Program-made: the position numbers and the translations under genes | NCBI RefSeq assembly: GCF_000619905.2 | Contig: NZ_CP012371.1 | Coordinates: forward strand, 186,001-250,000 | Direction of reading: 5' to 3' | Length of the DNA: 64,000 bases | DNA from: Nitrosospira briensis C-128 | GTDB taxonomy: Bacteria > Pseudomonadota > Gammaproteobacteria > Burkholderiales > Nitrosomonadaceae | Part shown: in pieces, positions 43,920 to 52,994 of the stretch | How the letters are laid out: each line of letters begins with the position of its first letter | Numbering within the stretch: position 1 is the stretch's first letter | The notes under the pieces: generated by a model | What the model saw: the letters and a program-made list of their open reading frames with translations, nothing else | The model's database searches: none | Told to the model about the DNA's origin: nothing

Positions 43920-44271
43920 AATTGATCTTATTCATTATTTTCAGACAAAGTTCGGGTGAACTTCCCTGTGTCCGGCAATAAAGCGATACAAAAGTAAAGT
44001 CTTCAGCTGAAAACGGGGTTGATTTTATCACACCCAAAAATCATTGTATTGGCTGGGTTTGCTTAAACTACATCCAGAAAATGATCCTCTCGGCTACCAT
44101 TTCAAGTGTTGATTTTGTCGGTTACCTTGAGTATGAATTAGATCCTTACCTTGCGCTTACCTCGCGCAATAGCAATACCAAGCCTCCTACTCCGTCAGTT
44201 TAGCTCGCAAGTCGACATTATCCTTACACACCTAGTCTGACAGGTGTATCAAAGTCCAATAGGCATTGTCT
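43920..44271. other. Intergenic, no gene seen
   Basis: Contains the tRNA-Leu promoter region (minus strand) and AT-mixed sequence up to the CRISPR relic. No coding frame is supported. Confidence 0.4.
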
Positions 44272-44360
44272 TCGAAGCTCACGCCCATGGGGATGTTTCC
44301 GGACTCAATAGTAGTTTCAAGGATATCAGCTCGTCTTCCCCACGCCCGTGGGGATGTTTC
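44272..44360. CRISPR. Two-repeat CRISPR relic, type I-E-like
   Basis: The 28-base repeat at 44333-44360 (GTCTTCCCCACGCCCGTGGG then GATGTTTC) is a canonical I-E repeat with an internal palindrome. An upstream copy ends at 44299. Its last 20 bases (CACGCCCATGGGGATGTTTC) differ by one base, but its first 8 are degenerate. The spacer between them, 44300-44332, is 33 bases, so the unit is 61 bases. No third repeat occurs on either side, and no cas genes are in the window. Confidence 0.75.
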
Positions 44361-44624
44361 TTAATCTGGCCGGCGCTCTCTGCTTTTCGTGGAGGTTGTT
44401 TCTGAAGGAGATGATGCGCCCGGCACTTGACCATCCCGTCATATGGCCAGCCACGCGGCAAGCGTTATTAGCGTTGGGCTCAGCAAGGCCCAATGAATTA
44501 ACGCAGGAAACCGGGAAACACCTTACATTAAAACTTTGCTATAGCTAAAGCGTATTACACACCTCTGATGGCCAATCCAGAAACCGACTTCCTCGGGCTT
44601 TTATTGCCCTGCTTGTACTGTTTT

Positions 44625-44813
44625 TTAAGGTCCCAGATAGGTTGCCAGATTGGTTGCCAGTCCGTATGCTACCCAACCAGTCCAGTATAAAAGAACAGAG
44701 TTGTAACAAAATAATAAAATCTTCTCCACGGTCTGCCCCTCTTTCTTCTCCATGGTCTGTCCGTTCTTCTGAAGGTCGATCAAAACGTCATTATTTTGAT
44801 TTTTCTTCTCCAT
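44625..44813 (-). CDS. Possible single-pass membrane protein with duplicated N-terminus
   Basis: ATG 44813 has AAGGAGGGGCAGACC upstream. The 62-residue frame begins with a 20-residue unit (MEKKNQNNDVLIDLQKNGQT) that starts again at residue 21 (MEKKEGQTVEK), because the DNA is a 60-base tandem duplication. A hydrophobic segment follows (ILLFCYNSVLLYWTGWVAYG). Family unknown. Confidence 0.4.
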   Translation of the reverse strand: MEKKNQNNDVLIDLQKNGQTMEKKEGQTVEKILLFCYNSVLLYWTGWVAYGLATNLATYLGP

Positions 44814-44863
44814 GGTCTGCCCCTCCTTCTGAGGTCGATCAAAACGTCATCATTTTGATTTTT
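44721..44863. repeat. 60-bp tandem repeat
   Basis: Copies at 44745-44804 and 44805-44863 (one base shorter) share CTTCTCCATGGTCTG and GGTCGATCAAAACGTCAT. A partial third copy of 24 bases lies at 44721-44744. The repeat carries the ribosome site and start of the minus-strand ORF. Confidence 0.8.
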
Positions 44864-45534
44864 CCCAATTGCATCTGTGCGTTACATCGCATAAACCACG
44901 CACCGAGCTCAGGAATAGGCGGGCATATCGGCTGCTTCTAAAAAATAGGGAATTGCTAAAGGCCATCCATTGCCGCCTCAAAACCATCCTTAATATCGCT
45001 CCTTTTATCACTCCTTTTTGAATTTTCCAGCACAGAAGCAGACTGTCTTTGCGATAAGCATCAAGCAATTATCGTACCCAAGGCCTATGGAGCATACTAT
45101 TTCATGCGGGCACTTACTCGAGATTGCCGAACTAGATGCCGCCGGTGCAACCAGCGATACCCGATGGCTTTATCTCCCCATCCGTTTTTTTATCTTTTCG
45201 GCAAAATTATTTTCCATTTGCCGAATAATTTACCGCCCAATAGATGTATACCGGGCTGTAAACCGTCAGGACTTTGCGTCGGATCAAAATTGGGAATAAA
45301 CGATTTGTTGTAATTCTCGCCGGCATTTTCTCCTGTTGAAGCATCTCTTGTAATTCTCGTCTATATTTCTTCTATCAGTCTTACGCTTGCACCGCGTGTT
45401 CGGATCCCAACCGCTCAACCAAGGCGACTGAGCAATCGGCCACCTATGAATCGGCAGTTGACCTTGCCGTTGTCGGCGAGTTCCGCAATAGCTGGCTCTT
45501 TACCGTTTTTGGCTAATATTTCCGGGGAGGTTGC
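44864..45534. other. Intergenic, no gene seen
   Basis: About 670 bases with only short, unsupported frames (for example 45018-45299, which lacks a start signal). It includes the promoter of the secreted protein gene at its right end. Confidence 0.35.
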
Positions 45535-46740
45535 ATGAAAAAATATCTCATCAACTGGGTTATGTTCGCCGCTTTAGCCGTTTGGTCTTCTTATCCGGCA
45601 CTGGCCGATACGGCTGCGAATTCAGCTATCGGCCATAGCAAGGCCCCGATTTTTTCAAACAAGGAAAAAATCGTCTTTAATCTGGAAACGGACTTTGTTG
45701 ATTTATGGAAGCACCGCGCACCCGCCAACGCGGAAGTACCAGAGGAAATAAAAGAGTTTGAAACGCCTGGACGTCTCACTTGGGAAGACAGGACCGGCAA
45801 GCATGATCTTCCGGTACTCGTGCAATTGCGAGGCAATACCAGCCAGTCCGAATTGCAATGTCCATTTCCGAAGATGACCCTGAATTTTGAAAAAGATCAG
45901 GCGACAGACGAAAGAGTCTCGAAAGGGACGCTGTTCGATGGTCTGAAATCTATCGGAATAGGTACCCATTGTGGCGGCAAACCCGGCGCTTCAGTGCGAT
46001 TTCGCCGCGTTTGGGGAGGCCAGTCGCCGCATCGGGAAGCCCTGGTATATAAAGTACAGGAACTCCTTTCCATTCCGGGTTATCAAGCTTCAGCGACAAC
46101 CTTCAGCTATATCGACCGCAACACCGGTAAGGGGCCGGTTGAGCCGCAGCCCAGCGGATTTGCCGTAAATCGCCCGATGCCCGCTTTTTTTCTGGAGAAT
46201 ATCAATACTTTTGTGAAGTATGCGGATGGGAAGGAAATTCGGTCTGCAGACTCCCGCTTTAAGGATACGGACAAGCTATATATTTTCACAAGCATTGTCG
46301 ATGCTCCAAGAGATGCGCGCGCCGCCGGTTTGGTGATCGATCCTATTGATCCCAAAGCTATCATCCGTATCATGTTGTTCCAGGCGCTGGTCGGGAATTA
46401 CGATTGGCATTTGCGTATTTCTCGTGATGATTCCGATGACTCCGGTAGCCTCTGGAATATTAAAGTTGTCGAAACCGACCATAAATGGATCGTTTTTCCT
46501 TATGACTATGATTTGGCCGCTTGGGTGAAGTTGGATAATTCTCCTCCGGAATTGCCCAGTTTCGATAACAATTTTTACAAGCCGGCGGATATTTCCGTGG
46601 TCGTGGCCGAGTTCAAGGAAAAACGCTCTGATATCGAGGCCTTGGTGGATGATTTGGCCAACGAAGATCAAAGTGGAGCAAGAAGCATAAAAGAACAGAT
46701 CAAATCTTTTTACAATGCGTTGGATAGAAGATTTCGTTAG
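45535..46740 (+). CDS. Secreted protein with CotH-like kinase-fold features
   Basis: GGGGAGGTTGC precedes ATG 45535. The 401-residue protein has a signal peptide (INWVMFAALAVWSSYPALA). The C-terminal half shows MLFQALVGNYDWHLRIS followed later by KWIVFPYDYDLAAW, like the N.D.H and PWDFD catalytic-loop motifs of CotH/HipA-fold atypical kinases. PVLVQLRGNTSQSELQCPFP near residue 95 also fits the CotH N-terminal RGN motif. It would act in the periplasm or outside. CotH membership is likely but not certain. Confidence 0.6.
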   Translation: MKKYLINWVMFAALAVWSSYPALADTAANSAIGHSKAPIFSNKEKIVFNLETDFVDLWKHRAPANAEVPEEIKEFETPGRLTWEDRTGKHDLPVLVQLRGNTSQSELQCPFPKMTLNFEKDQATDERVSKGTLFDGLKSIGIGTHCGGKPGASVRFRRVWGGQSPHREALVYKVQELLSIPGYQASATTFSYIDRNTGKGPVEPQPSGFAVNRPMPAFFLENINTFVKYADGKEIRSADSRFKDTDKLYIFTSIVDAPRDARAAGLVIDPIDPKAIIRIMLFQALVGNYDWHLRISRDDSDDSGSLWNIKVVETDHKWIVFPYDYDLAAWVKLDNSPPELPSFDNNFYKPADISVVVAEFKEKRSDIEALVDDLANEDQSGARSIKEQIKSFYNALDRRFR

Positions 46741-46888
46741 CCTTTCATCGGACGAGTATTTATGAATCTTCAATTGGATAGGCACAAAGGGATGAAGCAA
46801 CCGAGATGGCCAACCAGCGGCGCCCGTGTCTCCCTAAACCTCGCTGCCAACTGAGTACATTCTGGTTGCTTCCCTGCTATTGTTCCGC

Positions 46889-49800
46889 CTATTGCCGCTG
46901 CATAAATTCATCGAACTGATTCAGCGGCAGCGGTGGACTGAACAGGTAACCCTGATAAGCAGTGCAGCCATGTTTAGCGAGGAAATCTTGCTGTGCTCCG
47001 GTTTCAACCCCCTCTGCAATCACCGACAACCCCATACTTTTCGTAAGAAGCAGGATGGCGCGAACAATGGTTGCGCTATTCGCATCGGTCAACACGTCTC
47101 TCACGAAAGACTGGTCTAGCTTTACCCAATCCAGGGGGAGGTGTTTCAGATAGTAGAGCGAGGAATAACCAACGCCGAAGTCATCCAGCGCAAAACCCAC
47201 GCCCTTGGCTTTGAGCGTCGTCATTTTAGCAATGGCGTCATCCATATTATGTACCAATATGTTTTCGGTAAGCTCAAGCTTTAGCCTCTGGGGATTTGCG
47301 CCGGTTCGATCGAGCATCAAGATTACCAGTTCGACAAAATCCGGTTGGCAAAATTGCCGCGGGCTGATATTCACCGCAAGATGGAGCCCGGCTGTCTCGG
47401 GCCGGGCCGACCAAGTCGCCAATTGAGTACACGCGGTTTCCAGAATCCAATTCCCCAAGGGAAGAATCAAGCCGTTTTCCTCGGTTTGAGGAATGAATTC
47501 AGCCGGAGGCAACAGACCGCGCCGGGGGTGCTGCCATCGTATGAGTGCTTCTACACCTATTACTCCATAGCAGTCCACCTGGGGTTGATAGTGGAGCACA
47601 AACTCATTTCTTTCCCAGCTTTTGTGCAGGTCCGATTCCAGCACGACGCGAGCATCCATTACCGCTTGCATACAAGGATCAAAAAAACACATGGTGTTGC
47701 GACCTGATGCCTTGGCCTGATACATTGCCAGATCCGCATGTTTCAGCAGCTGATCCGTTGTCAACGACTGATCATTGAACAACGCAATGCCGATGCTTGG
47801 TGTGCTGTGGTGTTTGGAGGCACCCAAATTAAAAGGCCGATTGAACGCAGCAAGAATTCTTTCGGAAATGGTTTTTATTTGAGCAACGGCTTCGTTGTGA
47901 TTTTTACTAAAGTCAGCCACCAGCACGACTACAAACTCGTCGCCACCCAGGCGAGCTACAGTGTCGCTTTCTCGTACACAAGAGATCAGGCGGGGGCCGA
48001 CCTGCTGTAGCAGCACATCACCCATGTCATGGCCGAGGGTGTCATTGAGCAATTTAAAGTTGTCCAGGTCGATGAACAGCAGCGCCCCCATGCGCCGGGT
48101 GCGGGCGCTGGCCGCCAGAGCTTGCCGCAATCGGTCGAGTAGCAATTGTCTGTTGGGTAGACCGGTCAAGGAATCGTAGAAGGCGAGATACTGGATTTCA
48201 TTCTCCGCTATCTTGCGTTGCGTGATATCGGTGTTGATCGCCAGGATCGACTGCGATTGTCCTTTATCGTCTCTAACCAAAGTCCAGTGGGCTTCAGCTA
48301 TCAACACACTGCCATCCTTGCACCGCTGTGTAATTTCGCCCCTCCATTCCCCCGCATTCAGCACTGATTCGATCGCTTCAAAGAACTCAATATCATGGTC
48401 ATGTGATACCTCCGCTATTGATTTGCCGACCACTTCTTCCGACGTCCATCCATACAGCCGCTGAGCGCCTTGATTCCAAAACTGAATACGATGATCGATC
48501 CCACAGACAATAATGGCGTCTGTTGCTTTGTCAAGCAGGGACGCCAGCTGGCGAATACGCGCGTCAGCTTCCAACCGTGCCTGTTTAGCTCGTTTTCGCG
48601 CAGTAATATCACGGAAATAGATAGCCAGGCCTTTCTCGGAAGGGTAGGCGTGGACTTCGAACCATTTGCCGAGCGGTACGTAGAAATCCTCAAATGTCCC
48701 CGTAGAATTTTCAATCATCGCCCGATGAAACTCGCGATCGAAAATCGTACCGGTTGCCTCCTTGAATTCTTCCCAAATTACTTTGCCCAGAAGATCGGAG
48801 CGGGCACGCCGTAGCAGATTTTCCGCTTCCTTGTTTACGTATGTAAATCGCCATTCTCGGTCGAGCGTGTAAAAAGCATCGGTAATGCTTTCCAGTATCC
48901 TTTCTGTCCCAAGCTTCGAGTTTGAGAGCTCAAGTGTTACCGCCTGTTGCTCCTCGATAGCGGACAACAGTTTTTTATTTGCTCTCCCCAGCGCAGCAGC
49001 CTTTTCTTTATTTACCGAAAGAATAAAAGATACGATAGCCGCCAGAAAGCTAACCGTAATTCCGCCAAGCAAAACAAAAAGCGCTTCATAACTGTCTATG
49101 GCTTTTTCAAAGACCGGACGTGAAGCCGCTTCGAGCGTCCAGGTCTGTCCATAAACAGATACAGGGATTATTCTTCGGAAACGGCTTGAGGTAACCTGTC
49201 CCGACTTTTCGTCACTATCGAAAAGGAGAGAACTCTCGATCAGTTCTTTGCCATCAAAAATCTTCAAATGGAAGATTTCAAGGTCAGTGCCGAGAACGGC
49301 ACATATGAAATCCTTCATCCTGAATGGCGCATAGACATAACCGACAAGAGATGAACGTCTTTGTTCCAGCATGTCCGGGAGTTGTTCCACTCCGTAATAG
49401 GGAATATACATAAGCACACCGGCCTGAATATCCTCACTCGTTTCCTGGACGAGTGTTATCTTGCCCGAGAGAGTGGCTTCGCCGGAATCCCGCGCATGCG
49501 ACATAGCTTTGCGCCGAACAGGATTCGTATACATGTCATAACCCATGGCGCGCAAATTCGTTCCCACGAACGGTTCCAGATATATGATAGCTGTATACTC
49601 CTCCCGAGGATCGGATGGCCAGACCTGATATTCAGGGAACCCCTGCGAGCGTATTGCAGCAGTATGGTCAGGGAGCCTTGAAGGGAGGATATGTTCGGCG
49701 AAGCCCACTCCATGGATTCCTGGATAATTCTCATCTATCCGCAGGGTTTCCACATATATACGCCAATCATCGCGCGAAACGGAGTGGGAGACACGCAGCA

Positions 49801-50044
49801 ATCCCAAGCCACCTTTCAAAACCTGTTCATAGCCGGAAAAATGGTGCTTGATTTTTGCGGTTGCCTGGGTCAAGGCCGCGTCAAATCGATTATTCGCATT
49901 TTTCTCCTGTAGATCTTTCACAACCAACCAACTTGCCAAGGTAAGTGCCAAGAAAAACGCAAACGTCAGAGCAGCTATCGTGGGACGTGAAAGAGTCTGT
50001 TCGACAGAGAGGCGATGTGTGTAGATATTTATCTTCCACCTCAA
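46889..50044 (-). CDS. CHASE-PAS-PAS-GGDEF-EAL cyclic-di-GMP protein
   Basis: The 1051-residue membrane protein has an N-terminal membrane helix, an extracytoplasmic CHASE domain (residues about 85-250, GIHGVGFAEHIL, YIPYYG), a second helix (about 330-350), two PAS domains (RILESITDAFYTLDREWR; LLDKATDAIIVCGIDH), a diguanylate cyclase with intact ARLGGDEFVVVL, and a phosphodiesterase domain with GVEALIRWQHP and DDFGVGYSSL. Both catalytic motifs look complete. It probably tunes c-di-GMP, and its location next to the flagellar cluster suggests a link to motility control. Confidence 0.96.
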   Translation of the reverse strand: MRWKINIYTHRLSVEQTLSRPTIAALTFAFFLALTLASWLVVKDLQEKNANNRFDAALTQATAKIKHHFSGYEQVLKGGLGLLRVSHSVSRDDWRIYVETLRIDENYPGIHGVGFAEHILPSRLPDHTAAIRSQGFPEYQVWPSDPREEYTAIIYLEPFVGTNLRAMGYDMYTNPVRRKAMSHARDSGEATLSGKITLVQETSEDIQAGVLMYIPYYGVEQLPDMLEQRRSSLVGYVYAPFRMKDFICAVLGTDLEIFHLKIFDGKELIESSLLFDSDEKSGQVTSSRFRRIIPVSVYGQTWTLEAASRPVFEKAIDSYEALFVLLGGITVSFLAAIVSFILSVNKEKAAALGRANKKLLSAIEEQQAVTLELSNSKLGTERILESITDAFYTLDREWRFTYVNKEAENLLRRARSDLLGKVIWEEFKEATGTIFDREFHRAMIENSTGTFEDFYVPLGKWFEVHAYPSEKGLAIYFRDITARKRAKQARLEADARIRQLASLLDKATDAIIVCGIDHRIQFWNQGAQRLYGWTSEEVVGKSIAEVSHDHDIEFFEAIESVLNAGEWRGEITQRCKDGSVLIAEAHWTLVRDDKGQSQSILAINTDITQRKIAENEIQYLAFYDSLTGLPNRQLLLDRLRQALAASARTRRMGALLFIDLDNFKLLNDTLGHDMGDVLLQQVGPRLISCVRESDTVARLGGDEFVVVLVADFSKNHNEAVAQIKTISERILAAFNRPFNLGASKHHSTPSIGIALFNDQSLTTDQLLKHADLAMYQAKASGRNTMCFFDPCMQAVMDARVVLESDLHKSWERNEFVLHYQPQVDCYGVIGVEALIRWQHPRRGLLPPAEFIPQTEENGLILPLGNWILETACTQLATWSARPETAGLHLAVNISPRQFCQPDFVELVILMLDRTGANPQRLKLELTENILVHNMDDAIAKMTTLKAKGVGFALDDFGVGYSSLYYLKHLPLDWVKLDQSFVRDVLTDANSATIVRAILLLTKSMGLSVIAEGVETGAQQDFLAKHGCTAYQGYLFSPPLPLNQFDEFMQRQ

Positions 50045-50644
50045 TAATTAGCGAGCTGTATATCAGTAAAGATTATGGCTTAGCCATAATTTTCCGATCG
50101 GGACGCTGCCAACGATATGCTGATCCTGTGATATGGGTTCTGTCAGAAACATGTAAAATGCGGTGTTATCGCGACAGTCCGGAGAGTTCCTTAGGAAGTC
50201 AATTCCGCACGTTTTGCCGCTTGCTCCAGGAGAATTTAGTCACGAAATAAAGCACCCCGCCGCAAGCAGCGGGGTATTAACTGCGCTCTTACAATCCGCT
50301 GGCCTTCAGCCAGCCTTCGCCCCAAGGGGTGGGGACTTAAACCCGCAGAGGTTAAACATATCGTTTTATTGTTATGTAAATTGCATTCCGTGCTTTTGTC
50401 GGTATTTGAAATGATTTTTGGTGTAAAGAACGAAGTTCTACCAAAATCTTAGTATTTTATTTTACGATCCGTCTTCGCTACCTGCGCTATCCTAGCAAGC
50501 TTTACAAGCGCAAAAAATATTTTTGTTTGCGTCTAAAGATCTGTCTGAGATGCACGTTATGTAACTATTAAGTGGTATGGCATCGCGGAGATTTGACAAC
50601 TGTTTCTGTTCCATTCAGCCTGAATACTGATCATTCCTCTCTCA
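50045..50644. other. Intergenic, hairpins but no gene
   Basis: ACCCCGC and GCGGGGT near 50254-50271 form a stem, and a second GC-rich stretch lies at 50290-50345. An ORF at 50163-50414 covers these repeat-like sequences and has no ribosome site. The right part is AT-rich and likely includes the flhDC promoter. Confidence 0.4.
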
Positions 50645-50713
50645 AGGATTCATGTAGGAAAAGGATTCATGTAGGAAAATTTCCTACATGAATCCTCAGC
50701 AGTTTCCTACATG
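50645..50713. repeat. Four-copy palindromic repeat upstream of flhD
   Basis: The 16-base unit AGGATTCATGTAGGAA occurs twice directly (50645-50660, 50662-50677), once inverted (50681-50696) and as a partial inverted copy (50704-50713, TTCCTACATG). Copies 2 and 3 form a perfect 35-base palindrome centred at 50679. The block is 75-143 bases upstream of the flhD start, so it lies in the leader or promoter. Confidence 0.85.
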
Positions 50714-50787
50714 CAAATCGGATGGATTCGGGTTTTTCCACATCGTGCAACCCTGCACAATTCATGCATTACAACGATGGAGGAAAA

Positions 50788-51105
50788 ATGAAAGCTTACG
50801 AACTGACGTCCGAAATCAAGGAGCTCAACCTGACCTACCTGATGCTGGCCCAGCAGATGGTCATCGCGGATAAGGATATGGCGATCTTCCGGTTGGGGAT
50901 AAGCAAGGATATCGCTGAAATACTGGAGGTTTTGACACCCGGACAGATACTCAAGCTCTCCAATTCCAATATGATGCTGTGCCGTATACGTTTCGATGAC
51001 AGCCTGATCTTTGGCATGCTCGCCAATTACAGTAAAGGCAAGACCATGGCCCAGTCCCATGCGACGATTCTGTTGGCGGGTCAGCCTGTAGAAGAAATTT
51101 CCTGA
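50788..51105 (+). CDS. flhD: Flagellar master regulator subunit FlhD
   Basis: GATGGAGGAAAA precedes ATG 50788; the frame from 50722 lacks this. The 105-residue product matches FlhD in length and sequence (EIKELNLTYLMLAQQMVIAD, GISKDIAEILEVLTPGQILK LSNSN, split). FlhD4C2 activates class II flagellar promoters with RNA polymerase. It is followed by flhC after 85 bases and preceded by the palindromic repeat block. Confidence 0.96.
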   Translation: MKAYELTSEIKELNLTYLMLAQQMVIADKDMAIFRLGISKDIAEILEVLTPGQILKLSNSNMMLCRIRFDDSLIFGMLANYSKGKTMAQSHATILLAGQPVEEIS

Positions 51106-51190
51106 CATCGGGTCAATTCCTGGCATCAGGAAAATTCCCCGATCGAAGATATTTCCCGAATTACCGGATACTGGACATTGGAGCGTCATC

Positions 51191-51739
51191 ATGCGTAAAA
51201 AGAGCGTCGTATCGGAAGCCCGCGAGATTCAGGCCTCAATCGAGATGATCGACCTGGGTGCCCGCCTGCAATTGCTGGAGAGCGAAACCAGCCTGAGCCG
51301 GGAGCGTCTTATCAAGCTCTACAAGGAATTGAAAGGCGTTTCCCCTCCTAAAGGGATGCTGCCCTTTTCCGCCGACTGGTTTCTGACCTGGCAGCCCAAC
51401 ATTCATTCTTCGGTATTTGCCGATATTTACCGCTACCTGATCACGCACGCTGATTGCCGTGGTATCAAAGCCATCATCAAAAGCTACAAACTCTACCTGG
51501 AGCATTGCGAGATAAGCGAAATGGAACCGGTGTTGAGCCTGACTCGTGCCTGGACACTGGTGCGCTTCTTCGAGGGCAAGATTCTGCAAACCGCACCGTG
51601 CGTACAGTGCGGCGGACACTTCGTCGTACATGCCAATGACCTTCATCACCGCTACGTGTGCGGATTATGCAACACGCCGTCACGCGCCGGTAAAACCAAT
51701 AAACCACGGGCACAAACGTTCACTGCGGTGCTCGCCTAG
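51191..51739 (+). CDS. flhC: Flagellar master regulator subunit FlhC
   Basis: The 182-residue protein matches FlhC: an N-terminal helical part (EIQASIEMIDLGARLQLLES) and the zinc site with four Cys (CVQCGGHFV...YVCGLC). FlhC provides DNA contact in the FlhD4C2 complex. Operon with flhD, ended by the terminator at 51822-51857. Confidence 0.96.
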   Translation: MRKKSVVSEAREIQASIEMIDLGARLQLLESETSLSRERLIKLYKELKGVSPPKGMLPFSADWFLTWQPNIHSSVFADIYRYLITHADCRGIKAIIKSYKLYLEHCEISEMEPVLSLTRAWTLVRFFEGKILQTAPCVQCGGHFVVHANDLHHRYVCGLCNTPSRAGKTNKPRAQTFTAVLA

Positions 51740-51793
51740 CATTCTGCCGGGCTTGAAGAATCGCAGCAAAAAATGAACTGGCCAGCCGATTTC

Positions 51794-51818
51794 CTGTAAG
51801 TTCGACAGGCTGCTGGCA
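51794..51818. repeat. Solo degenerate end of the 4242 MITE family
   Basis: CTGTAAGTTCGACAGGCTGC and the next five bases match the 25-base MITE end at about 20 positions. No partner end was found nearby. Confidence 0.5.
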
Positions 51819-51821
51819 ACC

Positions 51822-51857
51822 AACCTCCCGGCGTCATCGATCCGGGAGGTTCCTTTT
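51822..51857 (+). terminator. Intrinsic terminator of flhDC
   Basis: AACCTCCCGG at 51822-51831 pairs with CCGGGAGGTT at 51842-51851, followed by CCTTTTCTCC. Confidence 0.8.
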
Positions 51858-51932
51858 CTCCTCTGGTTGAAATCTTTTCTTTCCCCGCGCTTCTCTCTCA
51901 CTTCTCTTCCGGTTTTTCGCTATTTCCTCTCC

Positions 51933-51959
51933 TAAAGTTTACCGGGTTCCGGCCGTTAC
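51933..51959 (+). promoter_or_regulatory. Sigma-28 (FliA) promoter of motAB
   Basis: TAAAGTTT at 51933-51940, an 11-base spacer, and GCCGTTAC at 51952-51959, against the consensus TAAAGTTT-N11-GCCGATAA. It lies about 160 bases upstream of motA, leaving a longish leader. Confidence 0.85.
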
Positions 51960-52121
51960 AAAGGTGGAGTATTTCAGTGTGACTGCCTTTGCTCCAATGC
52001 CGGTGAATCAGGCCACGTACTGCACGCAATAACCGGCAATGGCTGGGCAATGGCTGCCGACACCGGCAGCGCTGATTATGCAATCAGCACAACAATTCGA
52101 ACTGGAGAAGTGTAGGGGAAT

Positions 52122-52982
52122 ATGCTAATAATAATCGGAACTCTCGTCGTTCTCGGATCCGTATTCGGCGGCTATGCTCTTGCGGGCGGACACCTTGCCG
52201 CGCTGTTCCAGCCGGTCGAACTGCTGATTATCGGTGGCGCCGCATTGGGCGCCTTTGTACTGGGCAATACAGGCAAGGCGCAGAAAGCCACGCTCAAGGC
52301 GCTGCCGAAAATCGTGGAGCGCCCGAAGTACACCAAAGCCATGTATATGGATCTCATGGGTCTGCTCTACGATCTTCTTGCCCGGGCGCGCAAGGAAGGG
52401 TTGATGTCAATAGAACACGATGTAGATGAACCCCACGAAAGCGCGATTTTTGCGAACTATCCGAATATCCTGGCGGATAAGCAGGTGCTGGAGTTCATGA
52501 CAGATTATCTGCGCCTGATGGTGGGCGGTAATCTTAACGCATTCGAGCTTGAAAACCTGATGGATAACGAGATCGAGACCCATCATCAGGAAGGCGAAAT
52601 ACCAGTACAGTGCATCAACAAGATAGCCGACAGCATGCCCGCCTTCGGGATCATCGCGGCAGTGATGGGTGTAGTGCATACCATGGCCTCGGTGGGCCTT
52701 CCCCCGTCGGAATTGGGCATATTGATTGCCCAGGCGTTGGTTGGCACCTTTCTCGGCATCCTGCTTGGCTACGGCTTGGTAGGTCCGCTTGCCGGCGTGC
52801 TGGAGCAGAAACTCGGGGAGTCCACCAAGATATTGCAATGTATCCGGGTGACGCTACTTTCGAGTATTAACGGCTATGCACCAGCGCTGGCGGTCGAGTT
52901 TGGCCGCAAGGTACTCTACTCGACCGAACGGCCCAGCTTCAGCGAGCTGGAAGATTGTGTCAGGCAAACCAGAAACAAATAA
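52122..52982 (+). CDS. motA: Flagellar stator protein MotA
   Basis: The 286-residue protein has four membrane segments (IIIGTLVVLGSVFGGYALAG first) and the MotA signatures NYPNILADKQVLEFMTDYLR and DSMPAFGIIAAVMGVVHTMA. With MotB it forms the proton channel that powers rotation. It is followed after 12 bases by motB, and driven by the FliA promoter at 51933. Confidence 0.96.
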   Translation: MLIIIGTLVVLGSVFGGYALAGGHLAALFQPVELLIIGGAALGAFVLGNTGKAQKATLKALPKIVERPKYTKAMYMDLMGLLYDLLARARKEGLMSIEHDVDEPHESAIFANYPNILADKQVLEFMTDYLRLMVGGNLNAFELENLMDNEIETHHQEGEIPVQCINKIADSMPAFGIIAAVMGVVHTMASVGLPPSELGILIAQALVGTFLGILLGYGLVGPLAGVLEQKLGESTKILQCIRVTLLSSINGYAPALAVEFGRKVLYSTERPSFSELEDCVRQTRNK

Positions 52983-52994
52983 CAGGAAGCGGTC

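Noticed and set aside
44360-44420. A third CRISPR repeat
   Set aside because: The next expected position (about 44394) shows GTTTCTGAAGG only by chance; no repeat match.
46276-46800. 174-aa minus-strand ORF
   Set aside because: Antisense to the secreted CotH-like protein.
50163-50414. 83-aa ORF upstream of flhD
   Set aside because: Lies across intergenic hairpins and GC-rich repeats, without a ribosome site.
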